Assembly (NCBI GenBank): GCA_003151515.1
Contig: PLXS01000005.1
Span: 1 to 64,000 of the forward strand
Source: Opitutaceae bacterium
Lineage (GTDB): Bacteria > Verrucomicrobiota > Verrucomicrobiia > Opitutales > Opitutaceae
DNA length: 64,000 nucleotides
Reading direction: 5' to 3'
The notes below the pieces were generated by a model. The model worked only from the letters and a program-made list of their open reading frames with translations, had not been told where the DNA came from and did no database searches. This document shows positions 7,948 to 19,161 of this stretch, piece by piece (position 1 is the stretch's first letter; each line of letters starts with the position of its first letter). The position numbers and the translations under genes were made by a program.

Positions 7948-9435
7948 TCAGAGCTTCCGCCACACCGAAAGGTCGTAGCCCCATTCAGTCCGACCCGGGA
8001 GCAGGTGGGTGTAGGTCCCAACCAGAGCCCAACCACCCCCATCGAGTCGATTTAGTGGCCGATTGGACTGGAGCCTGTCGATGACGACCAGGTCCCCTGT
8101 GCGCAACTGTCCATAAGCGTACGACTCGTATGCCCGTCTCCTTTGCAAGGAGGCATGGTACGGTAGGGTGTTCATCGAATACCTTTGGGGATCCGCGATC
8201 GCAACCTCCCAGAGAACTTCCGGGATGAGTATCCTCCTGCTGTTTGGCAGCCTCGCGACAACTTGGGCCAGCTCCTTGCGGACGTCGGGGCAACCGCTCG
8301 CAACATACTTCAATGTCCGTGTGAACCAGAACGCGCCGTGAAGCACAACGAACGTACAAACCGCAATCTTCACCACCAATTGCAGGCGCGAGTCCTCGAT
8401 GCACGCGACCGTTTCGGATCCGAACACGGCCACCAACATGACGACCACAGGAACGCCAATACTCAGATAATAGCCATTATAGAATTTCTGCTGCGCTATG
8501 ATGCACAAAATCAAAAACAACGAGCACACGGTCATCGCCCGCAGCGGTAGCTCAGTCTTCAAAGCCTTCGTCCAGAGCGAGTATGTGGCGACAAGGCAGG
8601 CCAGGGCCCACATGACATGTCCAGTTAGAGTCGGATAATAGAACTCCTTAAGGGAGCGCCAGAACGCCGATCCAAAGGAAAACGGAACCCAATTTCCGGC
8701 CGAGTGGTCGCAAAATGCCGACCACGCTTCGGGTTGAAGACCGAACCACAGGAAGAGCATCGCCACACCGATGATGTACCCTGCGGCGGAACATGCAAAG
8801 AGCCTCCAATTCCGACCCGGGTGACTACGCAAATACAAAGCCATCGCCAAGCACACACCGGCTCCGACAAGAAGAGTCACCGGATGCGCCGTAGCGAGGA
8901 CGGCAAATGCGCAAGCTGCTGCGATAAGCCGTAGCCCACCTCGGAAGGGTTCGAGCCCCGCCAATGCCATAACGGCGACGAGCAGCGCCAAGGATGCGAT
9001 GAATTCGGGCCTTTGGCCCAGCGCAACCGCGAATACCGATCGATCGGCAAGCACCAAGGCAATCGCGACAGCCGCCCATAATCTGCTCCCTGTAAGTCGC
9101 AGGACCGACCATCCGACTCCGACGCCGAGCGCCAGCCAAAAAAGAATGAACATAGCAACCGCCCATTCAGGATCGAAGTGGAGAAGTGCAAAGTATACGC
9201 TGTATATGAGCTGCGCGGCTGGGAAATGTAGACCCCAGGTGTGGTCGGCGCCGGCAAATGTACCGAGAAGCGGAGTTTCAAGATGGAATGGCGCGCCCCC
9301 GGTCGCCGCGGGGCTGAGGTAACACCACGTGTCCATCCAAGGAACGTCGAATCGGTAGAGATTCGTCCACGCAATGAGAATCCAGACTGCTACGCCCGCC
9401 GACAGCATTGCCGAGAATCCGAGTCGAGACTTCAT
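7948..9435 (-). CDS. Multi-pass membrane protein, GT-C-like (unassigned)
   Basis: A 495-residue protein with roughly ten hydrophobic segments from residue 10 to about 370, then a soluble C-terminal domain of about 120 residues. The first periplasmic loop contains DVPWMDTW, reminiscent of the acidic loop of GT-C polyprenyl-phosphate-sugar transferases (PMT/ArnT type), but I see no diagnostic motif. It lies 51 bases downstream of the exosortase gene on the same strand. The GC content is clearly below that of its neighbours, suggesting recent acquisition. A role in glycosylating exported polymer or protein is inference. Confidence 0.65.
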   Translation of the reverse strand: MKSRLGFSAMLSAGVAVWILIAWTNLYRFDVPWMDTWCYLSPAATGGAPFHLETPLLGTFAGADHTWGLHFPAAQLIYSVYFALLHFDPEWAVAMFILFWLALGVGVGWSVLRLTGSRLWAAVAIALVLADRSVFAVALGQRPEFIASLALLVAVMALAGLEPFRGGLRLIAAACAFAVLATAHPVTLLVGAGVCLAMALYLRSHPGRNWRLFACSAAGYIIGVAMLFLWFGLQPEAWSAFCDHSAGNWVPFSFGSAFWRSLKEFYYPTLTGHVMWALACLVATYSLWTKALKTELPLRAMTVCSLFLILCIIAQQKFYNGYYLSIGVPVVVMLVAVFGSETVACIEDSRLQLVVKIAVCTFVVLHGAFWFTRTLKYVASGCPDVRKELAQVVARLPNSRRILIPEVLWEVAIADPQRYSMNTLPYHASLQRRRAYESYAYGQLRTGDLVVIDRLQSNRPLNRLDGGGWALVGTYTHLLPGRTEWGYDLSVWRKL

Positions 9436-9486
9436 GTAAGCGGCGCTTGGAGTCCCGCGTATCTCGGTTCGGCGATCGGAACAGTA

Positions 9487-11151
9487 CTACCCATGCCTCT
9501 GGAAAGTAGGAAGCGTCTGGTCCAAGACGAATTGAATCCGCCCGAGCGCCGCCTCCTCGCCGTCGGAATCCCCGGTCTGGATGACGACGTAGGCCCACCG
9601 GTTGCTCTTGCCGTGCAACACTCGGTCCGCCGCGTCCCTTAAAATGCGCCCCCAATGGGAGGCAGTGATCGTGTCCTCACCGACGAAATAGTAGGCGAAA
9701 AGTTGCGGGACCACGAGCTTGCCTTTTGGCGTCGCAATCTCCTTCCGGACCCTGAGCACTGTCGCCGGGAACCCTCCCGGCTTCCCCGGGTAGGCAAATC
9801 GGTGTAGGAAGGACCCGCGAATGCTCCAGCCCTGTCCGACTAGGCAGTATTCCGGCCTGTGAATCGAGGTTCGGTCACGGCCGCTAAGCACGATAGAAAG
9901 GAACACCTGCTTGGCCGGGTCGGCTAGTGATATGTAGGTCTTTCTGGAAAACCCCGTGTCTGGCGGAAGTACTTGGCGCTCGACCTCGGTCACCTCGGAG
10001 GCGCGCCCAATCCATTCGGTCCCCAGAAAAGTAGGCAGCTTCACGGGGTTCAGTCCGTCGGGCGCGAGCCGTATGCCGGAATGTTCGCCGAGGGGCCGAC
10101 GCGTGACGTTGACAAGCGCTGCCGCCGTGAGGACCGAAACAAGTGCCACAGCAGCCGCAGCGCCCCAGAGTACCCGCGGGTTTCCGAACGCCGGACGATC
10201 GCAGTCCGCCAGCGGCGGTTGTGCAGCCGCGTCGACCGGCCCGGGCCTCACTGCGCCGGGCCACAGCCGCGCGACAATCTCGGCAAAGCCTAGGACGCAC
10301 CCAAGGACGATGGCGAATATGCCGTAGCCCATGGCATCGTGGACGCGGTCGCCCCACACGCTGCCCCAAAACTGGGCCGCGACCACGATTGACACAATCC
10401 GCGCCACGTTGCCCAGATAGACGAACGGGAAGCTTGTGATAAACATGAGGGCCCACGTCCAGCGGGATTGAAATCGCAGGTAACCGACCAGCACCGACAG
10501 GGCGCTAAGGGCCATGAGCGAGCGAACACCGGAACAAGCCGCGGCGACGTCGTAGTCGTAACGGCCGTCCGAGGACACAAGCTGGGTGCCATTCATCAGA
10601 ATCCCTATCCCGAGCCCGTGGGCGATCTTGGCGCTCGTGCCAACGACCCACATCCGCAGCCAGAAGCCCGCGGTGTCGAGCGCGTTCAGCGGGATCGCAA
10701 AGACCATGAATGCGACCGGGAAGGCTGCGGCCCGCGCCCACCTCGCGCCGCCGGCGAACGAAGCGAGACCCCACGTGAAGAGCAGCATGCCGAGGATCGA
10801 CACCCTCGCCTGCTCGGCGACAAACCCCAGCGCGTGGACAAGGATCCCCGCGGCCATCGCGCCGACCGCCGCCGTGGGGCCGCAGGCGCCCGCCTCTGCC
10901 GGCGCCGCCCCAGAACGCAGGTTTCGCACGAGCAGCCAGATGCTGATCCCGAGGATTAGGAACCCATGCTGCGTCTCCGAGCTCGGGTTCACCCACTGGA
11001 AGCCCCACCAGTAGAAGAGCGACGCGGAGCCTATGTAGCCCCGCGTGCTGTTACCGAGGAACTGAAATATGAGGGCCGCGCACAGGGCGCAGGAAAGCGC
11101 GGGCAGCAGTGTGCCGCGGGGCCGGGTGCCGACGCTTGTCATGCCCGGCAT
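9487..11151 (-). CDS. Exosortase with fused EpsI domain
   Basis: A 554-residue inner-membrane transpeptidase that would cleave PEP-CTERM-type sorting signals on exported proteins. Residues 1-300 are the multi-pass exosortase domain with the catalytic triad C206 (AAACSGVRS), R251 (GNVARI) and H271 (HDAMGY). After another hydrophobic segment comes an EpsI (DUF3485) domain with the signature HRPEYCLVGQGW. Starts at 11151 and 11142 are both ATG. Only 21 bases separate it from the divergent GT9 gene, so the promoters must overlap. The GC content falls towards the EpsI end. No PEP-CTERM substrate is seen in the window. Confidence 0.92.
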   Translation of the reverse strand: MPGMTSVGTRPRGTLLPALSCALCAALIFQFLGNSTRGYIGSASLFYWWGFQWVNPSSETQHGFLILGISIWLLVRNLRSGAAPAEAGACGPTAAVGAMAAGILVHALGFVAEQARVSILGMLLFTWGLASFAGGARWARAAAFPVAFMVFAIPLNALDTAGFWLRMWVVGTSAKIAHGLGIGILMNGTQLVSSDGRYDYDVAAACSGVRSLMALSALSVLVGYLRFQSRWTWALMFITSFPFVYLGNVARIVSIVVAAQFWGSVWGDRVHDAMGYGIFAIVLGCVLGFAEIVARLWPGAVRPGPVDAAAQPPLADCDRPAFGNPRVLWGAAAAVALVSVLTAAALVNVTRRPLGEHSGIRLAPDGLNPVKLPTFLGTEWIGRASEVTEVERQVLPPDTGFSRKTYISLADPAKQVFLSIVLSGRDRTSIHRPEYCLVGQGWSIRGSFLHRFAYPGKPGGFPATVLRVRKEIATPKGKLVVPQLFAYYFVGEDTITASHWGRILRDAADRVLHGKSNRWAYVVIQTGDSDGEEAALGRIQFVLDQTLPTFQRHG

Positions 11152-11172
11152 TGAAAGCTTAACTCCCGCACC

Positions 11173-12096
11173 TTGGCAAAGACATCCCAAGACACCGGGT
11201 CGACGCTGCTCGTGATCGAACTGTGGGGCCTGGGCGACCTCGCCCTCGCGGTCCCGTTCCTCAGGGCCGCCGCCGCCGCAGGCCGCGTGGTGCTTCTGGC
11301 CAAGCCGCATGCCGCACCCATCGTCGCGCGCTTCGCCCCGGGGGTGGAACTCGTCCCGCTGGTCGCCCCGTGGACCGCGTTTCGCGGGAAATACCAGTTG
11401 CACCGCTGGCCCTGGGGCGAGCTCGGGCGCGCGCTTGGCGCGCTCAGGGCGCGGAGCTTGTGGGCCGGCGTGTCCGCGCGGCCCGACCCGCGCGACCACG
11501 CGATCCTCAGGCTATCGGGCGCACGCAGGCGGATCGGCTTCCCGCGCATGGGATCCTCGGCACTTCTGAGCGAGCCGCTGCCGCGGCCCGGAAAGCCGCA
11601 CAGGGCCGAGCACTGGGCCCGCCTCGCGCTTGCCCTCGGGCTAAGCATCGTCCGGGACGCGCCGGCCCGCCGGAGCGGACGCCGGGTCATCATGCATGCC
11701 GGGGCGGGCCAGTCGACGAGGCTCTGGCCCAGGCAGCGCTTCGAGGCGCTCGCGACCGCGCTCCAGGGCAAGGGATGGCAGACGGAGATCCTCGACGACT
11801 CCTTCACGGGGGTCGAGCGGCTCTTGGAAAAGCTTGACTCCGCCGACCGGTTTATCGGCAACGACTCGGGGCCCGGCCACCTCGCCGCCCTCTTGGGCGT
11901 GCCCACGTTCACCATCTTCGGGCCGCAGCTGCCGGAGCTCTTCTCGCCGCGCCATCCCGGCGCCAGCTGGGTCGAAGGGGCGCCCTGCCCCTACAAGCCA
12001 TGCTTCGACAACTGCCGGTTCCCCGAGCCGCGCTGCCTCCTGGCGGTGGAGCCCGAGGCGGTCCTCGAGCGGGTAATGCCATGGCTGGAGGCGTGA
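11173..12096 (+). CDS. Glycosyltransferase family 9 (heptosyltransferase-like)
   Basis: A 307-residue GT-B fold transferase. It begins with ELWGLGDLALAVP, the N-terminal acceptor-side motif of GT9. It carries HAGAGQSTRLWP before the second domain and the nucleotide-sugar site IGNDSGPGHLAA. Several Cys and Pro residues near the end (PCPYKPC, CRFPEPRC) are common in this group. The start is a TTG at 11173, and a GTG within the first strand is possible. It overlaps the flippase gene by 16 bases, starting a plus-strand polysaccharide operon. Confidence 0.85.
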   Translation: MAKTSQDTGSTLLVIELWGLGDLALAVPFLRAAAAAGRVVLLAKPHAAPIVARFAPGVELVPLVAPWTAFRGKYQLHRWPWGELGRALGALRARSLWAGVSARPDPRDHAILRLSGARRRIGFPRMGSSALLSEPLPRPGKPHRAEHWARLALALGLSIVRDAPARRSGRRVIMHAGAGQSTRLWPRQRFEALATALQGKGWQTEILDDSFTGVERLLEKLDSADRFIGNDSGPGHLAALLGVPTFTIFGPQLPELFSPRHPGASWVEGAPCPYKPCFDNCRFPEPRCLLAVEPEAVLERVMPWLEA

Positions 12097-13406
12097 ACCC
12101 GCCGGCCCACGGACGCCCGGCCCATTTCGTGGCCTGGATCGTCGGAGAGCGCGTTGTGCGGGGCGCCGTGACCGTGGTCGCGCTCGCGGCCGTAGCCCGG
12201 CACCTGGCCCCCGCCGGATTCGGCGTCCTCAACTTCGCGCTGGCGCTCGTCGGCCTCGCTACGCCCCTGGCGCAGTTTGGCCTGGACGCCGTGTTGGTCC
12301 GCGACCTGGTCCGGTACCCCTCGCGAACCGGCGCGCTGCTGGGCACCTCGTTCGCCCTGAGGCTCGGCGCGGGCGTGGCTTTCGCCGCGGCCGTTGTCGG
12401 CGCTTCGCACGTCTCCTCCGTGATCGGGGCCGCGGTTCCCGCGCTGGCGCCCATGAGCCTGATCCTGGTCGCCCAGGCCGGCGAGGTCGCCGACTGCTGG
12501 TTCAGGAGCCGCGTGCAGTCCCGCACGGTCGTCGTCGTGCGCGGCAGCGTCATCGTCCTGGGCGCGGTTGCAAAGCTCGTTCTGGTCGCGGCCGGCGCCG
12601 GGATCGTCGCCTTCGCCTGGGTCTATACCGTCGAGGCCTCCGTCTTCGTCGTCGGCCTTGTCATCTGCAGCCAAACGGGGGCCGACCCGGCGCCGCCGTG
12701 GCGGTTTGAGGGCGCCTTGGCCTTGACGCTGATGCGCGAGGCCTGGGGGTTCGCGATCGCAGGTTTCCTGGCGGCGCTCGCCGTGCGCATGGACCAGATC
12801 GCCGTGGCCGGCGTGCTGGGCGACGCCCCGGCCGGACTCTACTACGGCGCACTGCGGATCATGGAGCTTCCCCTGCTGGTCGCCACTGCCACCGCCACCG
12901 CGCTTTTCCCCGGACTCGCGATCGCAGAGGACAACCCGGCGATGCACGCGAGGCTCGAGACCGTGTTCGGGATGATCTCGGTCGTCTCGTGGGTGACCGC
13001 GATAGGCGCGACGCTGACCGGCCCGTGGATCGTCCCGCTCGTCCTCGGCGGCGCCTACAAGGCCGCGTGGCCCGTCCTGATGATCCACGGGTGGGCCGCC
13101 CTTTTCTACTACTCCGGGCTGGTGCGCGCGAACTACCTCGCCCTGAGGAATGCGCCGGGAACCCAGGCGCTGGCAGCCGGCGCCGCCCTGGGGGTTCAGA
13201 TCCTTTGCAACTACCTCCTCGTGCCCCGATTCGCTCTCGTCGGCGCCGCCACCGCCTTCCTCATCACGCAGCTGTTTAACGCATGGATCCTGCCCCTCTT
13301 GCTTCCCTCCCTGCGCCCTTGCCTAGGCCTCCAGGCCCGGGGGCTTCTGGCGCCGTGGAGACCCAGCCGCTGGCGAGAGTTTATCTCGGCCGCAAATGGA
13401 TCATGA
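12081..13406 (+). CDS. Oligosaccharide flippase (Wzx/MOP superfamily)
   Basis: A 441-residue inner-membrane protein with about 12 hydrophobic segments. The N-terminus GERVVRGAVTVVAL and the segment LAPAGFGVLNFAL match the polysaccharide-transporter family that flips undecaprenyl-linked repeat units to the periplasm. ATG at 12081 overlaps the GT9 gene; GTG at 12093 gives a GTGA overlap and is the alternative. It is the last uniformly GC-rich gene before a lower-GC patch begins. Confidence 0.85.
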   Translation: MAGGVNPPAHGRPAHFVAWIVGERVVRGAVTVVALAAVARHLAPAGFGVLNFALALVGLATPLAQFGLDAVLVRDLVRYPSRTGALLGTSFALRLGAGVAFAAAVVGASHVSSVIGAAVPALAPMSLILVAQAGEVADCWFRSRVQSRTVVVVRGSVIVLGAVAKLVLVAAGAGIVAFAWVYTVEASVFVVGLVICSQTGADPAPPWRFEGALALTLMREAWGFAIAGFLAALAVRMDQIAVAGVLGDAPAGLYYGALRIMELPLLVATATATALFPGLAIAEDNPAMHARLETVFGMISVVSWVTAIGATLTGPWIVPLVLGGAYKAAWPVLMIHGWAALFYYSGLVRANYLALRNAPGTQALAAGAALGVQILCNYLLVPRFALVGAATAFLITQLFNAWILPLLLPSLRPCLGLQARGLLAPWRPSRWREFISAANGS

Positions 13407-13458
13407 CTATCCAGATCCTCTTGCGGCCGAATAATAAGTCCAGAGGGTTACCACGCCC

Positions 13459-14496
13459 ATGAAAGTCGTGCTTTTTAAATTCAATTACCTGGGCGATAAC
13501 ATAGTTTTTGTTTCGGCCGTTCAGTCATTGCGGGCTCGGTTCCCGGCGTGGCACCTCACTCTTCTGACGAATCCTAATGAAGCTGACCTCTATAGAGGGC
13601 CATTGGGTCCACAGGAAATCATCACCTGTCCAAAGATCACGTTTAACAAAGCCTACCGCAAGCCATGGGTTCTCGCGTCATGGATTTGGCGAGTTCGGCG
13701 CCTTAGACCCGATGCATGTCTTGTTCCATTTGACCAATCAAACGTCGCCCATCTAGTCGCAAAATTCAGCGGTGCGAGGATCCGGGTAGGAGGGAATCTG
13801 GAGAATATACGGGTCCCAGGGTCGCTGACTGAGGAAGTGCCAATCCCAGAAGACGGTCGTCCTGTAACGTGGAATTGGAGAATGGCTGGGGCCCTTGTCC
13901 GTTTAGCAGGGATGGATGCGCATTGGCCAGATGATCCTCCGGCACCTGATTTTGCCCATCTGCTCTCGCAAAGCGTCAAGACGGGCAGCGGTCGCAAACG
14001 TGTCGTTGTTCATGCTGGCGCCAATAAGATCTTCAAGCAATGGCCTCGAGACCGCTTCGAATCCGTTGCGGTTGCGCTTTCCCGTGATTTTGAGGTGGTG
14101 TGGATCGACCACGGCAGCACCACGGGACCTGCTCCAAAAGGTACGATCCCAGCTTTGGTCAGCACGCTAGGCGAGCTCGCTACGCGGCTTGCAGGCGCAA
14201 ATCTCTTTCTCGGCAACAATTCAGGCCCCATGCACATGGCCAACGCATTGGGCTGCCCAGGCGTTGTAGTAACTGGACCTTCGGCCTTTGGGTGGGACCC
14301 ATATTGGCACCCAGAACGCTGGACCGTTCTCAGGCACCCAAATCTCTATTGTGCGCCTTGTGAGAAGGCCAACAAGGACTTGGGGATCTGCACTAACACT
14401 GCGAGCCCTATGGCATGTATGGATTACTGGACCGACGAAAGGGTAGAGGCGGTGTGTAGGTTGCAGTTAAATTGCGACATGAAACCTGGATTATGA
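13459..14496 (+). CDS. Glycosyltransferase family 9, lower-GC gene
   Basis: A 345-residue GT9 protein starting MKVVLFKFNYLGDNIVFV, with VVHAGANKIFKQWP and FLGNNSGPMHMANALG at the nucleotide-sugar site and a Cys-rich end (CAPCEK, CTNTASPMAC). It is a second, quite different GT9 in the locus. Codon use is plainly AT-richer than the genes on both sides, which points to transfer or allelic exchange. Its stop overlaps the polymerase start (ATGA). Confidence 0.85.
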   Translation: MKVVLFKFNYLGDNIVFVSAVQSLRARFPAWHLTLLTNPNEADLYRGPLGPQEIITCPKITFNKAYRKPWVLASWIWRVRRLRPDACLVPFDQSNVAHLVAKFSGARIRVGGNLENIRVPGSLTEEVPIPEDGRPVTWNWRMAGALVRLAGMDAHWPDDPPAPDFAHLLSQSVKTGSGRKRVVVHAGANKIFKQWPRDRFESVAVALSRDFEVVWIDHGSTTGPAPKGTIPALVSTLGELATRLAGANLFLGNNSGPMHMANALGCPGVVVTGPSAFGWDPYWHPERWTVLRHPNLYCAPCEKANKDLGICTNTASPMACMDYWTDERVEAVCRLQLNCDMKPGL

Positions 14497-15971
14497 ATCC
14501 AAGGCTGAGATACGCCCTTTTCGCCATTATTGGAGTCGCGCTTGGAGTCTATATAGGGGTTGCCATTTCGAATGAAGACTACGCTTGGGCGACCTTGACG
14601 GCGCTCGCCAGTTGTTGGGTCATCCTGCAATGGAAGAGCACCATCCCCCCTGATGCTTGGTTCCTAGCCGTTGCTGTCTTCGGATACGTCGTCGGCAACC
14701 GCGGATTCGCACAGATCCAGCCCGCGGCGCAGATCCCGCTTCTGCCCGCCGAGGCCGTTCTCATCGTGGCCGTCCCATCGCTCGTGGCCCGCACGGCCAT
14801 GAAGCACCAGGTCGGGGTCCACAGGGATTTCCTCAACTACGCGATAATCGCCTGGGTGGTTATCGGCACGGCGCGGCTGCCGCTCGACCTGGGGAGGTAC
14901 GGCGTCATTGCCCTGCGCGATTACGCGATGGTGTACTACGCGGCCTTCTTCTTTATAAGCCAGGCCCACGGGTCCTCCCAGGCGTCCGAGAGGCTGCTGC
15001 TGCGCACTATGACGGTCGCCTTCGCCGGCCTCCTTCCCGCGGTCGTGATGGTCGAAGTCGCGCCAGACCTTCTTTACGACCACTTCACGTTCCGCGGAAT
15101 CCCGATCATCTACCACAAGAGCGACCTCGTCGGGACCTCCCTTGCCGCGGGTTTCTTCTGGCTGTGGACGCGCGCCGGGAAAAGCGGCCGCCCCTACTGG
15201 TACGCCGCGGCGGCGGCGAGCCTGCTCATGATCGGGACCATGGCGTCCCCGCGGGCCGCCATGGCCGCGGTGGCCCTGACGACGATGCTCTGGATCGCCG
15301 TGCGCCGGTGGCGGATCGCGGTTGCGCAGGTTGCGATCGTCGCTGTCGCCTCGGCCGTGCTCCTTGCCGCGTACAGCCTCGCGGGGCGCGACATCCGGAC
15401 CTCCGCCCCCTACTCCGCCCTCGAGCACGCCGAGTCCATCTTCGACCCGACCGGGCGGGGCTCCTACATCAACGCCGCCAGCGGGGACCCGGGTGACAAC
15501 AACCGCTTTCGCGTCATCTGGTGGGGCGACGTGATCGACGAGACGCTGTCCACCAGCCCCTTGACCGGTCTCGGCTTCGGCGCCGACCTGGCGTCGCGGT
15601 TCCTCGCCGACTACGACCTGCTTTCGGACGAGACGTTCTCGGCTCGCAGCCCCCACAGTATGCTGGTGACGGTCTTCGGGCGCATGGGGGCCATAGGCTT
15701 CCTCGCATGGATCGCCGTGTCGGCGGGGCTCGCGAGGATGGTGTGGCGCTTGTTCAGGCAGGGCGACCCGGACGGGCTGGGCCTGGCGAGCATGGTGTGC
15801 GTCATCTGGGCGAGCGCCTGTGTCGGCGTGGTGCTCGAGGGGCCCATGGGGGCCGTCACGTTCTGGACGGTGGCCGGGCTCGCCAACGCCAGAGCCCTGC
15901 GGGAGCCGCCCCCCGCCGAAACCCCTGTTGCAAAGGCCGTGGCGTTGGATACTGAATCCGCCATCCGGTGA
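14493..15971 (+). CDS. O-antigen ligase/polymerase-like membrane protein (Wzy type)
   Basis: A 492-residue protein with about 11 hydrophobic segments. A large loop in the second half (about residues 300-390) has an RGSYINAASGDPGDNNRF segment followed by PLTGLGFGAD, typical of Wzy_C-family polymerases and ligases that join lipid-linked repeat units in the periplasm. ATG at 14493 overlaps the GT9 stop by 4 bases. Base composition changes from AT-richer to GC-rich within about the first 60 codons. It overlaps rodA by 4 bases (GTGA). Confidence 0.8.
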   Translation: MNPRLRYALFAIIGVALGVYIGVAISNEDYAWATLTALASCWVILQWKSTIPPDAWFLAVAVFGYVVGNRGFAQIQPAAQIPLLPAEAVLIVAVPSLVARTAMKHQVGVHRDFLNYAIIAWVVIGTARLPLDLGRYGVIALRDYAMVYYAAFFFISQAHGSSQASERLLLRTMTVAFAGLLPAVVMVEVAPDLLYDHFTFRGIPIIYHKSDLVGTSLAAGFFWLWTRAGKSGRPYWYAAAAASLLMIGTMASPRAAMAAVALTTMLWIAVRRWRIAVAQVAIVAVASAVLLAAYSLAGRDIRTSAPYSALEHAESIFDPTGRGSYINAASGDPGDNNRFRVIWWGDVIDETLSTSPLTGLGFGADLASRFLADYDLLSDETFSARSPHSMLVTVFGRMGAIGFLAWIAVSAGLARMVWRLFRQGDPDGLGLASMVCVIWASACVGVVLEGPMGAVTFWTVAGLANARALREPPPAETPVAKAVALDTESAIR

Positions 15972-17197
15972 ACCTGCGACTGCCCGTAGACAATGCCAGC
16001 GTCTTCAAGACGGCGACCCGCGGGCGCTGGGACCTCTGGACGCCGGTGGCGATGGCGGGCCTGGGCGCCTTCGGCATCGCCTTCATCTTCTCGGCGCAGC
16101 TGCCCGTCCAGGGCAGCGGATGGATAGCCCAGCTCATGTGGCTCGTGATCGGGGCGGGGATCTACGTGGCCGTGTCGCTCATCGACTACCAGATCTGGCT
16201 GGGGGTCGCCCACTGGTTCTACGCCGTGTGCATGATCCCGCTGGTCCTTGTGCTCATCCCCGGCATCGGGACCCAGGTCTACGGCTCCCAGCGCTGGATA
16301 CGCATCGGCCCGGCCTCGTTCGAGCCCTCGGAGGCGGCGATGATCGCCGTGCTCCTCATCACGGCCAGCCTCCTGGTGCGCAGCGAGATAGGCACGGTCA
16401 GGCAGTCCCTGGGCGTGCTCGGGAAATTGGCCCTTGCTGTGGGTGTGCCCATGCTCTTGATTTTGCGTCAACCGGACCTGAAGTCCGCGATTGTGCTCCC
16501 CCCGATGGTGTTCTCCATGCTCTACGTGTCGCGGCTCTCCGGCCGTTTCTTCGCCGGCGCCCTTGCGGCATTCCTGTTGGTGACGGGGTTGGTGGCCCTG
16601 GACACGTGGCGCTACCTCGACTTCATGGAGTCCAACGGGTACTCGTTCCAGACCGACAAGGGCCTCTACGAGAGGCACAGCTGGGTGCCGCTGCACGACT
16701 ACCAGCGAAACCGCATCCTCTCCTTCGTTGATCCGGACAAGATCGACCCCATGGGCATTGGCTGGAACCAGCGCCAGTCGCTCATCTCGGTCGGCAGCGG
16801 CGGGCTCTCGGGCAAGGGCTGGACGGAGGGCACGCAGGCCCGCCTGGGCTACCTGCCGCGGGCCGTCGCCCACAACGACTTCATCTTCTCGGTCATAGCC
16901 GAGGAAAAGGGATTTCTGGGAAGCATCACGGTTCTCAGCCTGTTCGGTCTGGTGCTGTTCAATGGCATACGCATCGCCGGTCTCTCGCGGGACCGGTTCG
17001 GCACACTGCTCGCCCTCGGCGTGACGGTGCTCTTCCTGGTGCATGTGTTCGTGAACATCGCCATGACCATCGGGCTCGTGCCCATAACGGGCATACCGCT
17101 TCCCTTCATAAGCTACGGCGGCTCCTTTGTGCTCAGTTGCTGCTTCCTGCAAGGACTGGTCCAGAGCGTCTATCGTTTCCGGAAGGACTTCACATGA
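15968..17197 (+). CDS. rodA: RodA, SEDS peptidoglycan glycosyltransferase
   Basis: A 409-residue, about ten-segment SEDS protein that polymerises peptidoglycan during elongation. Family marks include YGSQRWIRIGPASFEPSE, QPDLKSAIV with the essential Asp, GSGGLSGKGW, LPRAVAHNDFIFSVIAEEKGFLG and the terminal PFISYGGS. The usual Gly after QPDL is Lys here, and an insertion sits between QPDL and GSGG. It starts with a GTG inside the polymerase stop. Placing rodA at the end of an exopolysaccharide operon is unusual because it normally sits with mreBCD and pbp2. Confidence 0.93.
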   Translation: MNLRLPVDNASVFKTATRGRWDLWTPVAMAGLGAFGIAFIFSAQLPVQGSGWIAQLMWLVIGAGIYVAVSLIDYQIWLGVAHWFYAVCMIPLVLVLIPGIGTQVYGSQRWIRIGPASFEPSEAAMIAVLLITASLLVRSEIGTVRQSLGVLGKLALAVGVPMLLILRQPDLKSAIVLPPMVFSMLYVSRLSGRFFAGALAAFLLVTGLVALDTWRYLDFMESNGYSFQTDKGLYERHSWVPLHDYQRNRILSFVDPDKIDPMGIGWNQRQSLISVGSGGLSGKGWTEGTQARLGYLPRAVAHNDFIFSVIAEEKGFLGSITVLSLFGLVLFNGIRIAGLSRDRFGTLLALGVTVLFLVHVFVNIAMTIGLVPITGIPLPFISYGGSFVLSCCFLQGLVQSVYRFRKDFT

Positions 17198-17218
17198 CCG
17201 TGTGTCCGACCCGCGATA

Positions 17219-19042
<1,824 letters not shown>

Positions 19043-19125
19043 GGTTTGGCCGCGTCTGTAAGGGCTGAGCCGCTATCGCAAATCCCTATTCTCGGAGGAA
19101 AAAGTCGAGCCACGTATCCATTTGA

Positions 19126-19154
19126 GTCGGGTCTCCCACTCAAGAGACCCCGAC
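19126..19154. terminator. Hairpin between convergent genes
   Basis: GTCGGGTCTC at 19126-19135 pairs with GAGACCCCGAC at 19144-19154 with one bulged base and an 8-nt loop. It lies between the RNase E/G stop and the stop of the convergent hydrolase gene, the expected place for a two-way terminator. There is no strong T run on either side, so its strength is uncertain. Confidence 0.55.
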
Positions 19155-19161
19155 GGGACAA

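Noticed and set aside
8945-8962. tRNA T-loop-like string GGGTTCGAGCCCC
   Set aside because: It lies inside the minus-strand membrane-protein gene, and no cloverleaf can be built around it.
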